64,000 bases of DNA, from assembly GCF_014697575.1 (NCBI RefSeq), contig NZ_JACJSC010000006.1:170372-234371 (forward strand), in the 5' to 3' direction. Both the position numbers and the translations under genes were made by a program. Within the stretch, counting starts at the first letter, position 1; each line of letters begins with the position of its first letter. Positions 9,001 to 18,471 of this stretch are shown in pieces. The DNA comes from Planktothrix sp. FACHB-1365 (GTDB lineage: Bacteria > Cyanobacteriota > Cyanobacteriia > Cyanobacteriales > Microcoleaceae). The notes under the pieces are model-generated. The model had not been told where the DNA came from and ran no database searches. It saw nothing but the letters and a program-made list of their open reading frames with translations.

Positions 9001-9657
9001 TTAATCCGCCTTTTGAACGATTAAATGGGTCGGTTGATATTGCAGAATAAATGTTGTCATTATCTCTCGTTCTTCGATAGTTGGAGTGGCTAAACATCCT
9101 GATGTTCCCGTTTGAGAAACATAGGAAAAAGCCGAAGGATCATAATGCACCCCTAACCCTAATCGTTGGGTAGAAAAAGTGGGTGTAATTCCTGACCAAA
9201 CCCCCCCAAATTCTCCGGGTGCCTCTTCTACAACACCCGGAGCATCAAAGGTATAAATCCCAAAGGGTAAAGGCGTTTGAGAACCGGGTTCATCGGAGGG
9301 AATTTGTAGACCAATGCGTCCAGAAACACAACGGACGGTATTAATAATTTTACCCGTATTATCGATTAATTGGGTTTGATAAACTTGTAAACCGCCTCCA
9401 ATTTGTTCCTGAGTTTGTGTCGCCACAATTTTAGAGCCTGGAAGGTTTAAAATATCAGGATTAATAATCGTTAAAAATGCCGCAGCAACCCAACGATTTG
9501 TCCCGATGGGTGTCCAGATTTCACCTTCGATATTCACAGACTCCCCGCTAATTGTAACCGGGGTTCCATTTTGTAAAACCTCAACAATTTCACCATTAGG
9601 AGTCGAACGAACATTGAGGGTATCACCCGGAGTGTTAACAATAGCAGTCGAATTCAT
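9001..9657 (-). CDS. SH3b-domain protein with L,D-transpeptidase-like C-terminus
   Basis: Residues about 1-65 form a bacterial SH3 domain (DTLNVRSTPNGEIVEVLQNG, then RWVAAAFL). Residues about 85-218 resemble a YkuD-type L,D-transpeptidase: GVHYDPS stands where HGT-type histidines usually lie, and TGTSGCLATPT resembles the SHGCIR active-site strand with its cysteine. No signal peptide is visible, which is odd for a wall enzyme. The gene is 35 bases after guaD on the same strand, so it may be read from the purine operon. The enzymatic role is inference; it could be a non-catalytic relative. Confidence 0.55.
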   Translation of the reverse strand: MNSTAIVNTPGDTLNVRSTPNGEIVEVLQNGTPVTISGESVNIEGEIWTPIGTNRWVAAAFLTIINPDILNLPGSKIVATQTQEQIGGGLQVYQTQLIDNTGKIINTVRCVSGRIGLQIPSDEPGSQTPLPFGIYTFDAPGVVEEAPGEFGGVWSGITPTFSTQRLGLGVHYDPSAFSYVSQTGTSGCLATPTIEEREIMTTFILQYQPTHLIVQKAD

Positions 9658-9692
9658 ATCACCCTTTGCCAGCTAATTTAATTTATTCTATC

Positions 9693-11018
9693 CTATTTTT
9701 TGGTATATGCCATCTCTCCCATAATATAGGTGGCTTGAATGGCTCGATCATCTCCTAATATAATCAGTGTAAAGACTTTTTCGGCTATTTCTAATCGGGT
9801 TTGATTAGATAAAATTTGTTGATTTTTTAACCTCATTAACGGGGTTGCATTACAGTTTATAACAATAAAATCTGCTTCTTTTCCAATTTCAAAGTTACCA
9901 ATTTTATGATCTAGTTTTAATGCTTTTGATCCGCCTAATGTCGCTAAAAATAAGGCTTGAAAGGCGGATAAGGTTTGGCTTTGTAATTGTGCAACTTTAT
10001 AAGCGACCTTAGCAGTTTGCAGCAGGGAAAAACTGGTTCCCGCACCAATATCGCTTCCTAAACCCACGTTAATAGGATGAATTTTAGATTTAGCTTGATG
10101 GAGTTTAAACAGTCCGCTTCCTAAGAATAAATTAGAGGTTGGACAAAATGCGATCGCCGATTTTGCTTGGGATAACCGTTTAAATTCATCATCGCTTAAA
10201 TGAATACTATGGGCAAAAATTGAACGGTCTCCCACTAAACCTGCTTGATCATAAACACCTAAATAGTGTTGAGCTTCGGGAAATAATTCAGCCACAAATT
10301 CAATTTCTTTAAGATTTTCGGAAAGATGGGTTTGTAAATAAACATCAGGAAATTCTGTTAATAATTTTGCTGCTAACTTTAACTGTTCAGGACTGGATGT
10401 AATCGCAAATCGAGGGGTAATAGCATATAGTAAACGTCCTTTTTTATGCCATGTTTGAATTAATTGTTTCGTTTCTTGATAAGAGGTTTCTGGGGTATCT
10501 TTTAAATAATCCGGTGCATGACGATCCATCATCACTTTACCCGAAATCATCCGTAAATTTCGCTGATAAGCTTCTTCAAAAAAAGCCTCAACGGACTGGG
10601 GAAAAACTGTGGCAAAAACTAAGGCGGTTGTGGTTCCATTTTTGAGGAGTTCATCAAGGAAAAATGCTGCAATTTTTTGAGCATATTCTCGACTACTAAA
10701 TTTCCGTTCTGTGGGAAACGTATATTGATTTAACCAGTCTAACAGTTGTTTTCCATAGGAGGCAATCATTTCGGTTTGGGGAAAATGAATATGGGTATCA
10801 ATGAACCCCGGCATGATTAATAAATCGGGATGATGGGTCAGGGGAAATCCTTGATATTTGTCTTTTAAAGTGTTATAATAGTCAAAATCTTTAATAATGC
10901 CTGCTTCTACCACTAATAATCCATCGGGAATATAACGAACGCTGTTCTCTTCTGATTCATAAAAGGGATCAGCAATAAAGTCTAAAAATGATGAGCGGAA
11001 TAGTTTTAAGTTGGTCAT
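9693..11018 (-). CDS. guaD: Guanine deaminase
   Basis: GuaD hydrolyses guanine to xanthine and ammonia. The protein has 441 residues, the usual length for bacterial GuaD. The zinc-binding strand PGFIDTHIHFPQTEM is near residue 70. The downstream blocks LQTHLSEN, FAHSIHLSDDE, IAFCPTSNLFLGSG and NVGLGSDIGAGTS match the amidohydrolase superfamily metal ligands in GuaD. The clustering with urate-degradation genes on the same strand supports guanine over other substrates. Released xanthine would need a xanthine dehydrogenase, which is not in the window. Confidence 0.9.
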   Translation of the reverse strand: MTNLKLFRSSFLDFIADPFYESEENSVRYIPDGLLVVEAGIIKDFDYYNTLKDKYQGFPLTHHPDLLIMPGFIDTHIHFPQTEMIASYGKQLLDWLNQYTFPTERKFSSREYAQKIAAFFLDELLKNGTTTALVFATVFPQSVEAFFEEAYQRNLRMISGKVMMDRHAPDYLKDTPETSYQETKQLIQTWHKKGRLLYAITPRFAITSSPEQLKLAAKLLTEFPDVYLQTHLSENLKEIEFVAELFPEAQHYLGVYDQAGLVGDRSIFAHSIHLSDDEFKRLSQAKSAIAFCPTSNLFLGSGLFKLHQAKSKIHPINVGLGSDIGAGTSFSLLQTAKVAYKVAQLQSQTLSAFQALFLATLGGSKALKLDHKIGNFEIGKEADFIVINCNATPLMRLKNQQILSNQTRLEIAEKVFTLIILGDDRAIQATYIMGEMAYTKK

Positions 11019-11071
11019 AATTGAGAGTTATTAGGAGTTGTGAGGTGGTGCGTGCGCTGGGCTTACGCACC

Positions 11072-11590
11072 CTACGGGGATGGAGTTTGAGCCAATTTTT
11101 CATAAAGACGAAATTGAGCAATTTTATAAATTTCTTCTAAGGCGGTTAGTTTTTCTTCCTCAATAGAATGATTAAGCCGTTGTTCAAAAGCTGATAAAAT
11201 ACTGGCTTTTGTATGATTTTTAACGGCAATAATAAACGGAAAACTGAATTTGTTTTTATAAGTTTTATTTAATTGATGAAATTGTTGATATTCAGAAGGT
11301 GTTAAACAATTTAACCCAACTCCTGCTTGTTCCTTAACCGAGGCTTCTGCCATTTTTGCTTTACTTCCTAAGTCAGGATGAGCGCAAATTAACGCGAGTT
11401 GTTGTTGTGAATCACTATTTTTAACAATATCAACCATGGTTTGATATAATGATTGAATATCTTCAAAAGGTCGTTTTAACCAAGCTTGTTCAGCAACCCA
11501 AGGAGATGCTTCAAAAATAGCTCCTAATGTTGTGATAAATTGCCCTTGAGTCATTTGATTTAATGCGGATAAGGAATAGCTATTTGTCAT
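11072..11590 (-). CDS. uraD: 2-oxo-4-hydroxy-4-carboxy-5-ureidoimidazoline decarboxylase
   Basis: UraD decarboxylates OHCU to S-allantoin, the last step of urate breakdown. The signature ALICAHPDLGSKAKM, with the catalytic histidine, is present near residue 66, and the helical sequence LNKTYKNKFSFPFIIAVK follows as expected. The 172-residue length is normal. The start lies two bases after the stop of uraH, which indicates cotranscription and perhaps translational coupling. Confidence 0.92.
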   Translation of the reverse strand: MTNSYSLSALNQMTQGQFITTLGAIFEASPWVAEQAWLKRPFEDIQSLYQTMVDIVKNSDSQQQLALICAHPDLGSKAKMAEASVKEQAGVGLNCLTPSEYQQFHQLNKTYKNKFSFPFIIAVKNHTKASILSAFEQRLNHSIEEEKLTALEEIYKIAQFRLYEKLAQTPSP

Positions 11591-11592
11591 GT

Positions 11593-11955
11593 CTAACTGC
11601 CTCGATAGGTGCTATAAGACCAAGGTGAAACTAATAACGGAACATGATAAGCGACGGTGGGGTCAGCAATGCCAAATCGAATCGGAATTTGATCTAAAAA
11701 TAACGGTTGAGGAAGAGATTGATATTGGGTTTTAAAATAGTCTCCCACCGCAAAGACTAATTCATAGATTCCTACTTTGAATTCTGTTTCTGTTAATAAA
11801 GGATTGTCGGTTCTCCCATCGGAATTGGTGACTACTGTTTTTAACTGAATTCGTTCTCCTGTTTCTACATGAATTTGCCATAATTCAATCCTTAAATTAG
11901 CAGCAGGACGACCATTAGCCGTATCTAATACATGAGTTGTGAGTTTAGCAACCAT
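11593..11955 (-). CDS. uraH: 5-hydroxyisourate hydrolase (transthyretin-like)
   Basis: The enzyme opens the ring of 5-hydroxyisourate to give OHCU. It begins with the family motif [14 protein letters not shown] and ends with the invariant YRGS tetrapeptide, both part of the active site. Length is 120 residues, close to the 110-120 usual for HIUase without a signal peptide. It stands between the urate hydroxylase that makes its substrate and the decarboxylase that uses its product. Confidence 0.93.
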   Translation of the reverse strand: MVAKLTTHVLDTANGRPAANLRIELWQIHVETGERIQLKTVVTNSDGRTDNPLLTETEFKVGIYELVFAVGDYFKTQYQSLPQPLFLDQIPIRFGIADPTVAYHVPLLVSPWSYSTYRGS

Positions 11956-11987
11956 AGGATAAGAATTGAAAGGTTAAAATAAGTTTC

Positions 11988-12102
11988 AGAAACCGGGTTT
12001 CTAATTCAAAACTCTAACTTTTAAACAAAATTATTGCAGAAACCCGGTTTCTTACTGAGAGGTCTGACTTTTAAACAAAATTATTGCAGAAACCCGGTTT
12101 CT
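11988..12102. repeat. Three-copy palindrome with 50-base period
   Basis: The 15-base palindrome AGAAACCCGGTTTCT (first copy with central G instead of C) starts at 11988, 12038 and 12088, exactly 50 bases apart. The last two copies share the whole left flank. The array lies between hpxO and uraH inside the operon. Related arms occur near 25507-25578 and 54820-54866. Confidence 0.85.
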
Positions 12103-12108
12103 AATCGT

Positions 12109-13278
12109 TTACTGAAATGGCCCCCCTAGAATCGTTTTACATAAAGCATCTGTAACATCACGTTCCGTTTCTTGTTTCAATTGTTCATACCATTTTTGGG
12201 TTAACTCTGGGTCTTTACCATAAATCATATCTGCACGTTTTCGAGCTTTGAGAACCAGGGTTGATGTGCGTTCTTTGCGCTCTGCTTCATATCGTTTTAA
12301 GGCATATTCTACGCCTAAATTAGTCGTTAATAAAAATCGAGATAATATTTCAGCATCTTCCATCGCTTGACACCCCCCCTGTCCTAAAGTTGGAGTCGTA
12401 GCATGAGCCGCATCTCCTAACAATGCAACTCGACCTCGAACAAAGGTTTCTAAGGGGTCTAAATCATGAATTTCTAAACGGTTTGACTCATAAGGATTTA
12501 GACGTTCAATTAAACGTTGAACGGGAAACGGCCATCCTACAAAAATCTGCTTTAATTCCTGTTGACGATACTCAGGTTCAACCCAAGTTCCTTTGGCCAT
12601 CGGACAACCAAAAAAATAATAAAATCGATTATTTCCTATGGGCATCATCGAGGCACGTTTACCCTCTCCGACATAAATGACCCAGGTATTTTTATCGCCT
12701 AAATCTTCCTGAATTTCGATTAAACCATTCCAATTAACATAATCAGCATACCGCAATTCCACCGAATGACCAACAACATAATCGCGTAACTTAGAATGAA
12801 TTCCATCCGCCGCAATTAACACATCGCCACTGGTTTGATATCCATCAGCAAAATAGGCGGTGACTCGATGTTCATCTTGTTCAATTCCAATACATTGAGC
12901 GTTGAGTTTAACCGTTTCCGTATCGTTATTAAACGCTTTTAAGAGTAAAGATTGTAATTCCGTCCGCGAAACCGGATAAGGTCTTTGTCCGACCGTTTCT
13001 ATCACCGGATGTAGAGAAATTCGATTCAATAATTCATGGCGATGACTGCGATATTCCATCACATCCATCAGTCCCCCAATTTTAGCAACTTCATCACCCA
13101 ACCCTAAACTATTGAGAACTTTAACCCCATTTGACCAAACTGAAATTCCAGCACCGGCGGGACGAATTTCGTTTGTTTTTTCATAAATTTCAATGGCATA
13201 TCCTGCCCTTCGCAGGGTTAAACCTGCGGTTAATCCGCCAATTCCTGCACCAATAATAATAACTTTAAGATGATTCAT
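12109..13278 (-). CDS. hpxO: FAD-dependent urate hydroxylase
   Basis: HpxO oxidises urate to 5-hydroxyisourate with FAD, NADH and oxygen. The sequence shows the Rossmann GAGIGG (residues 10-15), a DG-type motif VLIAADGIHS, and the FAD-binding GDAAHATTPTLGQGG near residue 288. The blocks YVNWNGLIEI, VGEGKRASMMP and FYYFFGCPM resemble the Klebsiella HpxO sequence, as far as I recall it, better than general salicylate-hydroxylase relatives. Its place next to uraH and uraD confirms urate as the likely substrate. It replaces cofactor-free uricase. It starts four bases after the SGNH hydrolase stop. Confidence 0.9.
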   Translation of the reverse strand: MNHLKVIIIGAGIGGLTAGLTLRRAGYAIEIYEKTNEIRPAGAGISVWSNGVKVLNSLGLGDEVAKIGGLMDVMEYRSHRHELLNRISLHPVIETVGQRPYPVSRTELQSLLLKAFNNDTETVKLNAQCIGIEQDEHRVTAYFADGYQTSGDVLIAADGIHSKLRDYVVGHSVELRYADYVNWNGLIEIQEDLGDKNTWVIYVGEGKRASMMPIGNNRFYYFFGCPMAKGTWVEPEYRQQELKQIFVGWPFPVQRLIERLNPYESNRLEIHDLDPLETFVRGRVALLGDAAHATTPTLGQGGCQAMEDAEILSRFLLTTNLGVEYALKRYEAERKERTSTLVLKARKRADMIYGKDPELTQKWYEQLKQETERDVTDALCKTILGGPFQ

Positions 13279-13282
13279 AATA

Positions 13283-14158
13283 TTAAGGGTTAGAAGATGG
13301 CTCTAAGGCAATTTGAGTATAGAGTTTTAAAGCCGAACTCCAAACTAAATAACCTTGTTGACTTAAATGCAAACCATCCGTGCTTAACTCCGGTCGTAAA
13401 TTGCCGTCGGCATCGGTAAATAAAAAATGTAAATTAAAATAATAAGCACCTTCTTCCTCCGCTATTAATTTTAACGATTGATTGAGATTCCGAATCCGTG
13501 CATTGGAAATTTTTAATAAACGGTCACGCCCTTCCCAACTAGACTGTTTACCACTATGGGGAAGAATAGATTGGACAACAATTTGAGTATCAGGATGTAC
13601 CCAACGTAAATCTCGAATAATTTCCCGATAATTATTTAAGAGTGTCGTATCGTCTACCCCGCGAATTAAATCATTAATCCCAATCATGACAAAAATAATG
13701 TCTGGTTGAGTAATATCAAACAACTTAATTCGCTTTAATAATCCGGCGGAAGTTTCCCCAGAAATCCCTTGATTTAACCAAGTTTGTTCTGGGGGTAAAA
13801 GTTCAGACGGAAACCACAAACTTAAGGAATCTCCCGCCAAAATCCGTAAATGTTCCGGTGAGCGCTCCGCAACAGCATTCGCTTCCCGCTTTAACTGTTC
13901 AACCCACTGTTCATATGTCCAGCGATGACGAGGGACACCGACCGAATTGATTAAAGCCGAGTCCGATGTTGATTGTAACTGAGTGGCCCCAAGAGCATCC
14001 GTTAACGATGATGTCGTTGCACCTGAAACAGATTGCCTCTGCATTATCAATCCCAGAATGATAAATAAGAGTAACCCATTGCTGATTAAAGATATCCAAG
14101 CCCAATGGGGAATCGTTTTTGAGCGAATGAACACTGGATTCCAATACTGCTTAAACAA
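13283..14158 (-). CDS. SGNH/GDSL-type hydrolase, membrane-anchored
   Basis: An N-terminal membrane helix (about residues 20-40, ISLISNGLLLFIILGLIM) suggests a signal anchor with the catalytic domain outside the cytoplasm. The SGNH blocks are clear: LAGDSLSLWF (Ser), GISGETSAG (Gly), MIGINDLIRG (Asn), and STDGLHLSQQGY (Asp and His). The length of 291 residues fits an anchored esterase or acyl-carbohydrate esterase. It is first in the purine operon and only four bases from hpxO, but its chemical link to that pathway is unclear; shared transcription may be incidental. Confidence 0.8.
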   Translation of the reverse strand: MFKQYWNPVFIRSKTIPHWAWISLISNGLLLFIILGLIMQRQSVSGATTSSLTDALGATQLQSTSDSALINSVGVPRHRWTYEQWVEQLKREANAVAERSPEHLRILAGDSLSLWFPSELLPPEQTWLNQGISGETSAGLLKRIKLFDITQPDIIFVMIGINDLIRGVDDTTLLNNYREIIRDLRWVHPDTQIVVQSILPHSGKQSSWEGRDRLLKISNARIRNLNQSLKLIAEEEGAYYFNLHFLFTDADGNLRPELSTDGLHLSQQGYLVWSSALKLYTQIALEPSSNP

Positions 14159-14455
14159 GACTGACTCAACCTAATCCGTCCATTTAACATTTAACATCCC
14201 TTTCCCTGAAATGGGCAAAAAAAATACCCCGGCTTGGGGAGGAGGGGGAGATGGGGGGAGGGGGAGATGGGGGGAGGGGGAGACAAGGGGACGGGGAGAC
14301 AAGGGGACGGGAGAGGGAGAAGAGGGAGGGGGAGACGAGGGGGAAATAATTAGGTTCCGCACTCCGCACTCCGCACTCTTGACGCACTCCGCACTCCGCA
14401 CTCCGCACTCCGCACTCCGCACTCCCCACTACTAACTCCGCACTCCGCACTCTAA
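14159..14455. repeat. G-rich tract and ACTCCGC heptamer repeats
   Basis: From about 14236 to 14345 the plus strand is a chain of GGGGGAGATGG and GGGGACAAG units. From about 14358 to 14452 the heptamer ACTCCGC repeats about a dozen times with small interruptions. No gene is accepted here; long frames in the spacer are low-complexity artefacts. It separates the promoter side of the SGNH gene from the 3' end of amt. Confidence 0.85.
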
Positions 14456-15946
14456 TTAATAACGACTACTAACGCTACTCCCTTTACCGGGAAAACTAGA
14501 ACCCGAACTGCCTAGACCGGGGCCAACGTCATCTTTGAGGAATCCTGCGTAGGCTTCCATACCGTGTTCGGCGATATCCAAGCCTTCAAATTCTTGTTCA
14601 GGATGAACCCGTAACCCAACGGTGGCTTTGAGGGCTAACCAGAAAATCGTACTCAGAACAACGGTAAACCCGCCAATGGAGAGAATACCGAGAATTTGTA
14701 CTATTAAATTAGCACCGCCAAAAACTCCAGCCATTAAGGTTCCAAAAACGCCACAAACTAAGTGAACAGACGTTGCACCAACGGGGTCATCAATTTTGAT
14801 GCGGTCAAAGAAACCCACAGAGTAGACAACAATTACCCCAGCCAAGCCACCAATAATCACAGCGCTCAAATAGCTAACAGAATCACAGCTTGCGGTAATC
14901 GCCACTAAACCCGCTAAAATCCCGTTAATAATCATGGATAAATCCGGTTTACCATCCTTAAACCAGGATGTAGCCGTTGCAGTAACCCCGCCCGCCGCTG
15001 CGGCTAAGTTAGTTGTAACAGCAATATAGGGGATTTGTTCGTTGGCGGCTAAAGTGGAACCGGGGTTAAATCCAAACCAGCCTATCCACAGAATTAAACA
15101 GCCCAGGGTGGCAATACTCATGTTATGACCGGGAATGGCGCGAGATTGTCCATCAGCCCCATATCTCCCTAAACGGGGGCCAAGGAACGCAGCCCCCATT
15201 AAGGCCGCCCAACCCCCAACGGAGTGAACGGCTGTTGAACCTGCAAAATCTTTAAATCCGGCTTGGGCTAACCATCCCGCACTATCCCAAACCCAATGAC
15301 CTGTAATCGGGTAAGCAATCCCAACCAATAGCAAACTAAAAAGTAAAAAGGCAATAAATTCAATGCGTTCAGCCACAGCCCCCGATACAATCGTTGCAGC
15401 TGTTCCAGCGAAGGCAACTTGGAACAGGAAATATAACGAAACGGGTAATCCTGCGGGAAAGGGACTTAAACCGTAGGTTTCTGACTGTCCGGTGAGGAAA
15501 TAACCGCCTCCACCAATGAAGGGGTTTTCTCCTCCAAACATAAAGGAAAATCCAAAAGCCCAGAAAATCAGGGTCGCTAAGGCGAAGACAATTAAGTTTT
15601 TCGCTAAAACGTTAACCGCATTTTTCTGGCGACAGAAGCCGGTTTCTAACATACAGAAACCCGCGTTCATAAAAATCACCAAAATGGAAGCGACTAAAAC
15701 CCACGCAATGTTTAAATAACCCTGAACAATTTCTGGGGTGAGGGGGGGAGCATCTTCTTGAGCAACGGCGGCAAAACCCCATACCCCAAAGATAATCGCC
15801 GTTAACGGGATACAGGCTAACCAACTGGGAGACGGCCATCGAGAATGCTGTAATTTCAGGATTAGAGCATTGATTTTAGCGGTGAAACGACTCGTCCTTT
15901 GCTGTCGCCGTTTTCCTGGATATTGAGGTGTTTTGGGAATAAACAT
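14456..15946 (-). CDS. amt: Ammonium transporter
   Basis: An Amt/Rh/MEP channel of about 496 residues imports ammonium at the inner membrane. I took the ATG at 15946 (MFIPKTPQ) over an earlier in-frame ATG at 15994 because the latter adds a non-conserved lead. A signal-like hydrophobic helix ending in [10 protein letters not shown] precedes eleven predicted membrane helices. Diagnostic segments include [30 protein letters not shown] with the first pore histidine, and [14 protein letters not shown] with the second. The C-terminal tail with [11 protein letters not shown] is the site for GlnK/PII contact in the family. No perfect GTA-N8-TAC NtcA site was found upstream. Confidence 0.92.
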   Translation of the reverse strand: MFIPKTPQYPGKRRQQRTSRFTAKINALILKLQHSRWPSPSWLACIPLTAIIFGVWGFAAVAQEDAPPLTPEIVQGYLNIAWVLVASILVIFMNAGFCMLETGFCRQKNAVNVLAKNLIVFALATLIFWAFGFSFMFGGENPFIGGGGYFLTGQSETYGLSPFPAGLPVSLYFLFQVAFAGTAATIVSGAVAERIEFIAFLLFSLLLVGIAYPITGHWVWDSAGWLAQAGFKDFAGSTAVHSVGGWAALMGAAFLGPRLGRYGADGQSRAIPGHNMSIATLGCLILWIGWFGFNPGSTLAANEQIPYIAVTTNLAAAAGGVTATATSWFKDGKPDLSMIINGILAGLVAITASCDSVSYLSAVIIGGLAGVIVVYSVGFFDRIKIDDPVGATSVHLVCGVFGTLMAGVFGGANLIVQILGILSIGGFTVVLSTIFWLALKATVGLRVHPEQEFEGLDIAEHGMEAYAGFLKDDVGPGLGSSGSSFPGKGSSVSSRY

Positions 15947-16416
15947 CGTGTTGGATTTATGAATTGATATCAGTAGAGGAAATAAATTCCACAATTCTAG
16001 GGAGTGATGCTAAATCAGTTACAGAATCAATCACGGGTTTTGTTTTTTGAGTTCAAGGTTATACGCAAGTGATAGTGTTCATCACCCTTCGAGAAAAGCC
16101 CCGTGCTTAACTCTCAGTTTGTGCTAGTTGATGAAAGGCTGACGTCATCCTCAATGGCATCAACCAGAGGTTACGGCTAGTTCAGCACCTTCAAAGGATT
16201 GCTAGTAGGTGGCTGATTGTTAACTAAAGTGTTAACAATTTTTGATAGATTTTTAACAGATTTTCTGTATTCAACAATACTGTTTTTGATCCCCTTTCCG
16301 CTTATGGAAGGGGTTGGCGAGTCAGGGAACGGGGAACACCGAACAGGGGGAAAAGAGAATAGGGAAGAGGGAACAGGGGATAAGAACAAGTGATTAGACA
16401 CCCAATTAATGATTTA
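15947..16416. other. Upstream region of amt, no gene seen
   Basis: This spacer carries the amt promoter on the minus strand. I looked for a glutamine-riboswitch (glnA-motif) and for a canonical NtcA site and saw neither convincingly. A purine-rich degenerate repeat (GGGGAACACCGAACAGGGGG type) lies at about 16318-16383. Confidence 0.4.
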
Positions 16417-16538
16417 TAGCAAACATTTAAGGGTTCTATATTACTTCAGAGTAAAAGCATCTCGAAAGTCAAGAGCAATCTGACTTGAAAGGATAAGGTT
16501 TGATTGAAAAATAATATTCTATCCTTTAATATTTGCTA
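16417..16538. mobile_element. Putative 122-base MITE
   Basis: The left end TAGCAAACATTTAAGG and the right end, read in reverse complement, TAGCAAATATTAAAGG form imperfect terminal inverted repeats, with TA at both outer edges as expected for Tc1/IS630-type target sites. The interior has no reading frame. The same end sequence appears at 33283 beside the CRISPR array. Identity as a MITE is inferred from structure alone. Confidence 0.45.
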
Positions 16539-16564
16539 AAAATAATTGAGCGGGTGGTTAATGA

Positions 16565-16622
16565 CTTTTTCCTATTCCCTATTTTCCTGTCTGTTCCCTG
16601 TTCCCTGTTCCCTGTTCCCTTT
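16565..16622. repeat. GTTCCCT heptamer repeat
   Basis: Pyrimidine-rich DNA with four or more copies of CCCTGTT directly follows the stop codon side of the KimA-like gene. It belongs to the same class of 7-base repeats seen elsewhere in the window. Confidence 0.7.
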
Positions 16623-16635
16623 TGTAGTATTCTTT

Positions 16636-18471
16636 TTAAACATAGTATCTCACCGTAGTTACAATCCGACATTGATTACTTCGCAAGGCTTGACGAATAA
16701 ATAAAGCCGTTTGATTGTGTAACAGTTCTTCCCACCAATAACGAGTAACAATTGAGGGAATAATCACCGTTGAAAAACCGTGAGGACGTTCAGCTTCAAA
16801 TTCACTCACAAATTTTAGAATCGGTTGTACAACTGAACGATAAGGAGAATCTAAAATAACGAGGGGAACATGAATTTCTAACTCTTCCCATCGTCGTCGC
16901 AAAGCAGCTTGATTTGTTGTGCCAATATCAACATGAATGGCTACAATTTCTTGAGCGACTAAACGAGCATAATCTAAGGCTTCTAAGGTTCCTCGATTAG
17001 GATATCCGACTAAAACAATGGCAGAATGTTTAATCGTGGTATCTGGGGCAGGTAAAGGACAGCGATAAGGTGAAAGTTCCTCATCTCGAAAATGTTTGGC
17101 AAGATTTTCATAATGATTATGAATCTTTAAAAAGAGGATTACTAATAAAGGAATTGCCAAAACAACTAACCAAGCTCCCAATAAAAATTTAGTGGCAATA
17201 ATGACCCCTAAAACTATCGCCGTTGTTAAGGCTCCCACACCATTCATGACGGCGCTTTGTTGCCATCGGGATGATTTACTTTTAAACCAATGAACTACCA
17301 TTCCTGATTGTGACAAGGTAAAAGAGGTAAAAACACCCACCGCATACAGGGGAATTAAGGCATTAACTTGACCTTTAAAAATAATAATTAGAACCGCAGC
17401 ACACAAACTTAATAACCGAATTCCATTAGCATAAACTAGACGATCTCCTAATAAGGATAATTGACGCGGTAAAAATCCATCTCGTGAAACTAAATAAGAT
17501 AATCGCGGGAAATCGGCATAACTGGTATTAGCCGCTAATAACAAAATAAATAAAGTGGCTAATTGTAGAAAATAATAGAAAAAACCATTGCCAAAAATTT
17601 CGCGTGCGAGTAAAGAAACCGTTGTTTGTCCTTCTTCGGGAATAATATGATAAGCTTGGGTTAAATAAGTAATCCCAATAAACATTAACCCTAAAATTCC
17701 CCCCATCCACAATAATGTTGTGCGAGCATTTTTCCATTCCGGCGGTTTAAAAACTAACACGCCATCAGAAATTGCTTCAACCCCCGTTAAAGCGGTACAT
17801 CCGGCTGCAAAGGCGCGTAAAATTAAGAATAAACTTAAGGGTTGACTAACAGGAAGTACGGGAACCGTTGCTATTACCTGACCTGTTGAGTATTTATAAA
17901 AACCTAAACCCATTAACACAAACACACTGACAATAAAACTATAGGTTGGGATCATAAAAATCCGTCCCGCTTCCTTAACACCGCGCAAATTCGCAACCAT
18001 TAACAACACCACCGCAATTAAACACAGTTCAATAGTGTAGCCATCAAGAGCAGGAATAGCAGAAGTTAGGGCGGCAATTCCGGCCGAAATACTAACTGTA
18101 ACCGTCAGAATATAATCAATTAATAATGAAGCGGCGGCGACTAACCCAGCATGAAGTCCTAGGTTTTCTTTCGCTACTAAATAGGCACTTCCTCCTTGCG
18201 GATAAGCACGAATCGTTTGACGATAGGATAAGGTAATTACAAATAACAGTAAAATAATACCCCCCGCAATAGGTAAAGATAGTCCTAAAGAACGACTTCC
18301 CGCAGCGACTAAAACCAATAAAATTTCCTCCGTTGCATAGGCCACAGAGGATAACGCATCGGACGCTAAAATGGCTAAGGCTGCAAAATTGGTCAGGCGT
18401 TCATGACTATAGGCACTGGTGGGTAACGGTTTACCCAGTAGAAAACGATTAATTTGAGATAGGGTGAACAT
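16636..18471 (-). CDS. APC-family permease resembling KimA potassium importer
   Basis: The 611-residue protein has about twelve membrane helices up to residue 455, then a soluble tail of some 150 residues. The N-terminal blocks LLGKPLPTSAYSHERLTNFAALAILASDALSSVAYATEEI (split over residues 12-51), YPQGGSAYLVAKENLG and LLIDYILTVTVSISAG resemble Bacillus KimA (YdaO), a high-affinity K+/H+ symporter controlled by c-di-AMP. The tail has a USP-like SAIVLVGYPNRGTLEALDYA, the expected regulatory region. Potassium is the likely substrate; an amino acid cannot be excluded by sequence alone. Confidence 0.72.
   Translation of the reverse strand: MFTLSQINRFLLGKPLPTSAYSHERLTNFAALAILASDALSSVAYATEEILLVLVAAGSRSLGLSLPIAGGIILLLFVITLSYRQTIRAYPQGGSAYLVAKENLGLHAGLVAAASLLIDYILTVTVSISAGIAALTSAIPALDGYTIELCLIAVVLLMVANLRGVKEAGRIFMIPTYSFIVSVFVLMGLGFYKYSTGQVIATVPVLPVSQPLSLFLILRAFAAGCTALTGVEAISDGVLVFKPPEWKNARTTLLWMGGILGLMFIGITYLTQAYHIIPEEGQTTVSLLAREIFGNGFFYYFLQLATLFILLLAANTSYADFPRLSYLVSRDGFLPRQLSLLGDRLVYANGIRLLSLCAAVLIIIFKGQVNALIPLYAVGVFTSFTLSQSGMVVHWFKSKSSRWQQSAVMNGVGALTTAIVLGVIIATKFLLGAWLVVLAIPLLVILFLKIHNHYENLAKHFRDEELSPYRCPLPAPDTTIKHSAIVLVGYPNRGTLEALDYARLVAQEIVAIHVDIGTTNQAALRRRWEELEIHVPLVILDSPYRSVVQPILKFVSEFEAERPHGFSTVIIPSIVTRYWWEELLHNQTALFIRQALRSNQCRIVTTVRYYV

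Noticed and set aside
14171..14450. Frames on both strands with RSAECGV repeats
   Set aside because: They are produced by the ACTCCGC heptamers and G-rich tract.
15947..16170. Glutamine riboswitch or NtcA site upstream of amt
   Set aside because: Looked for the glnA-motif core and GTA-N8-TAC; only partial resemblance was seen, too weak to call.
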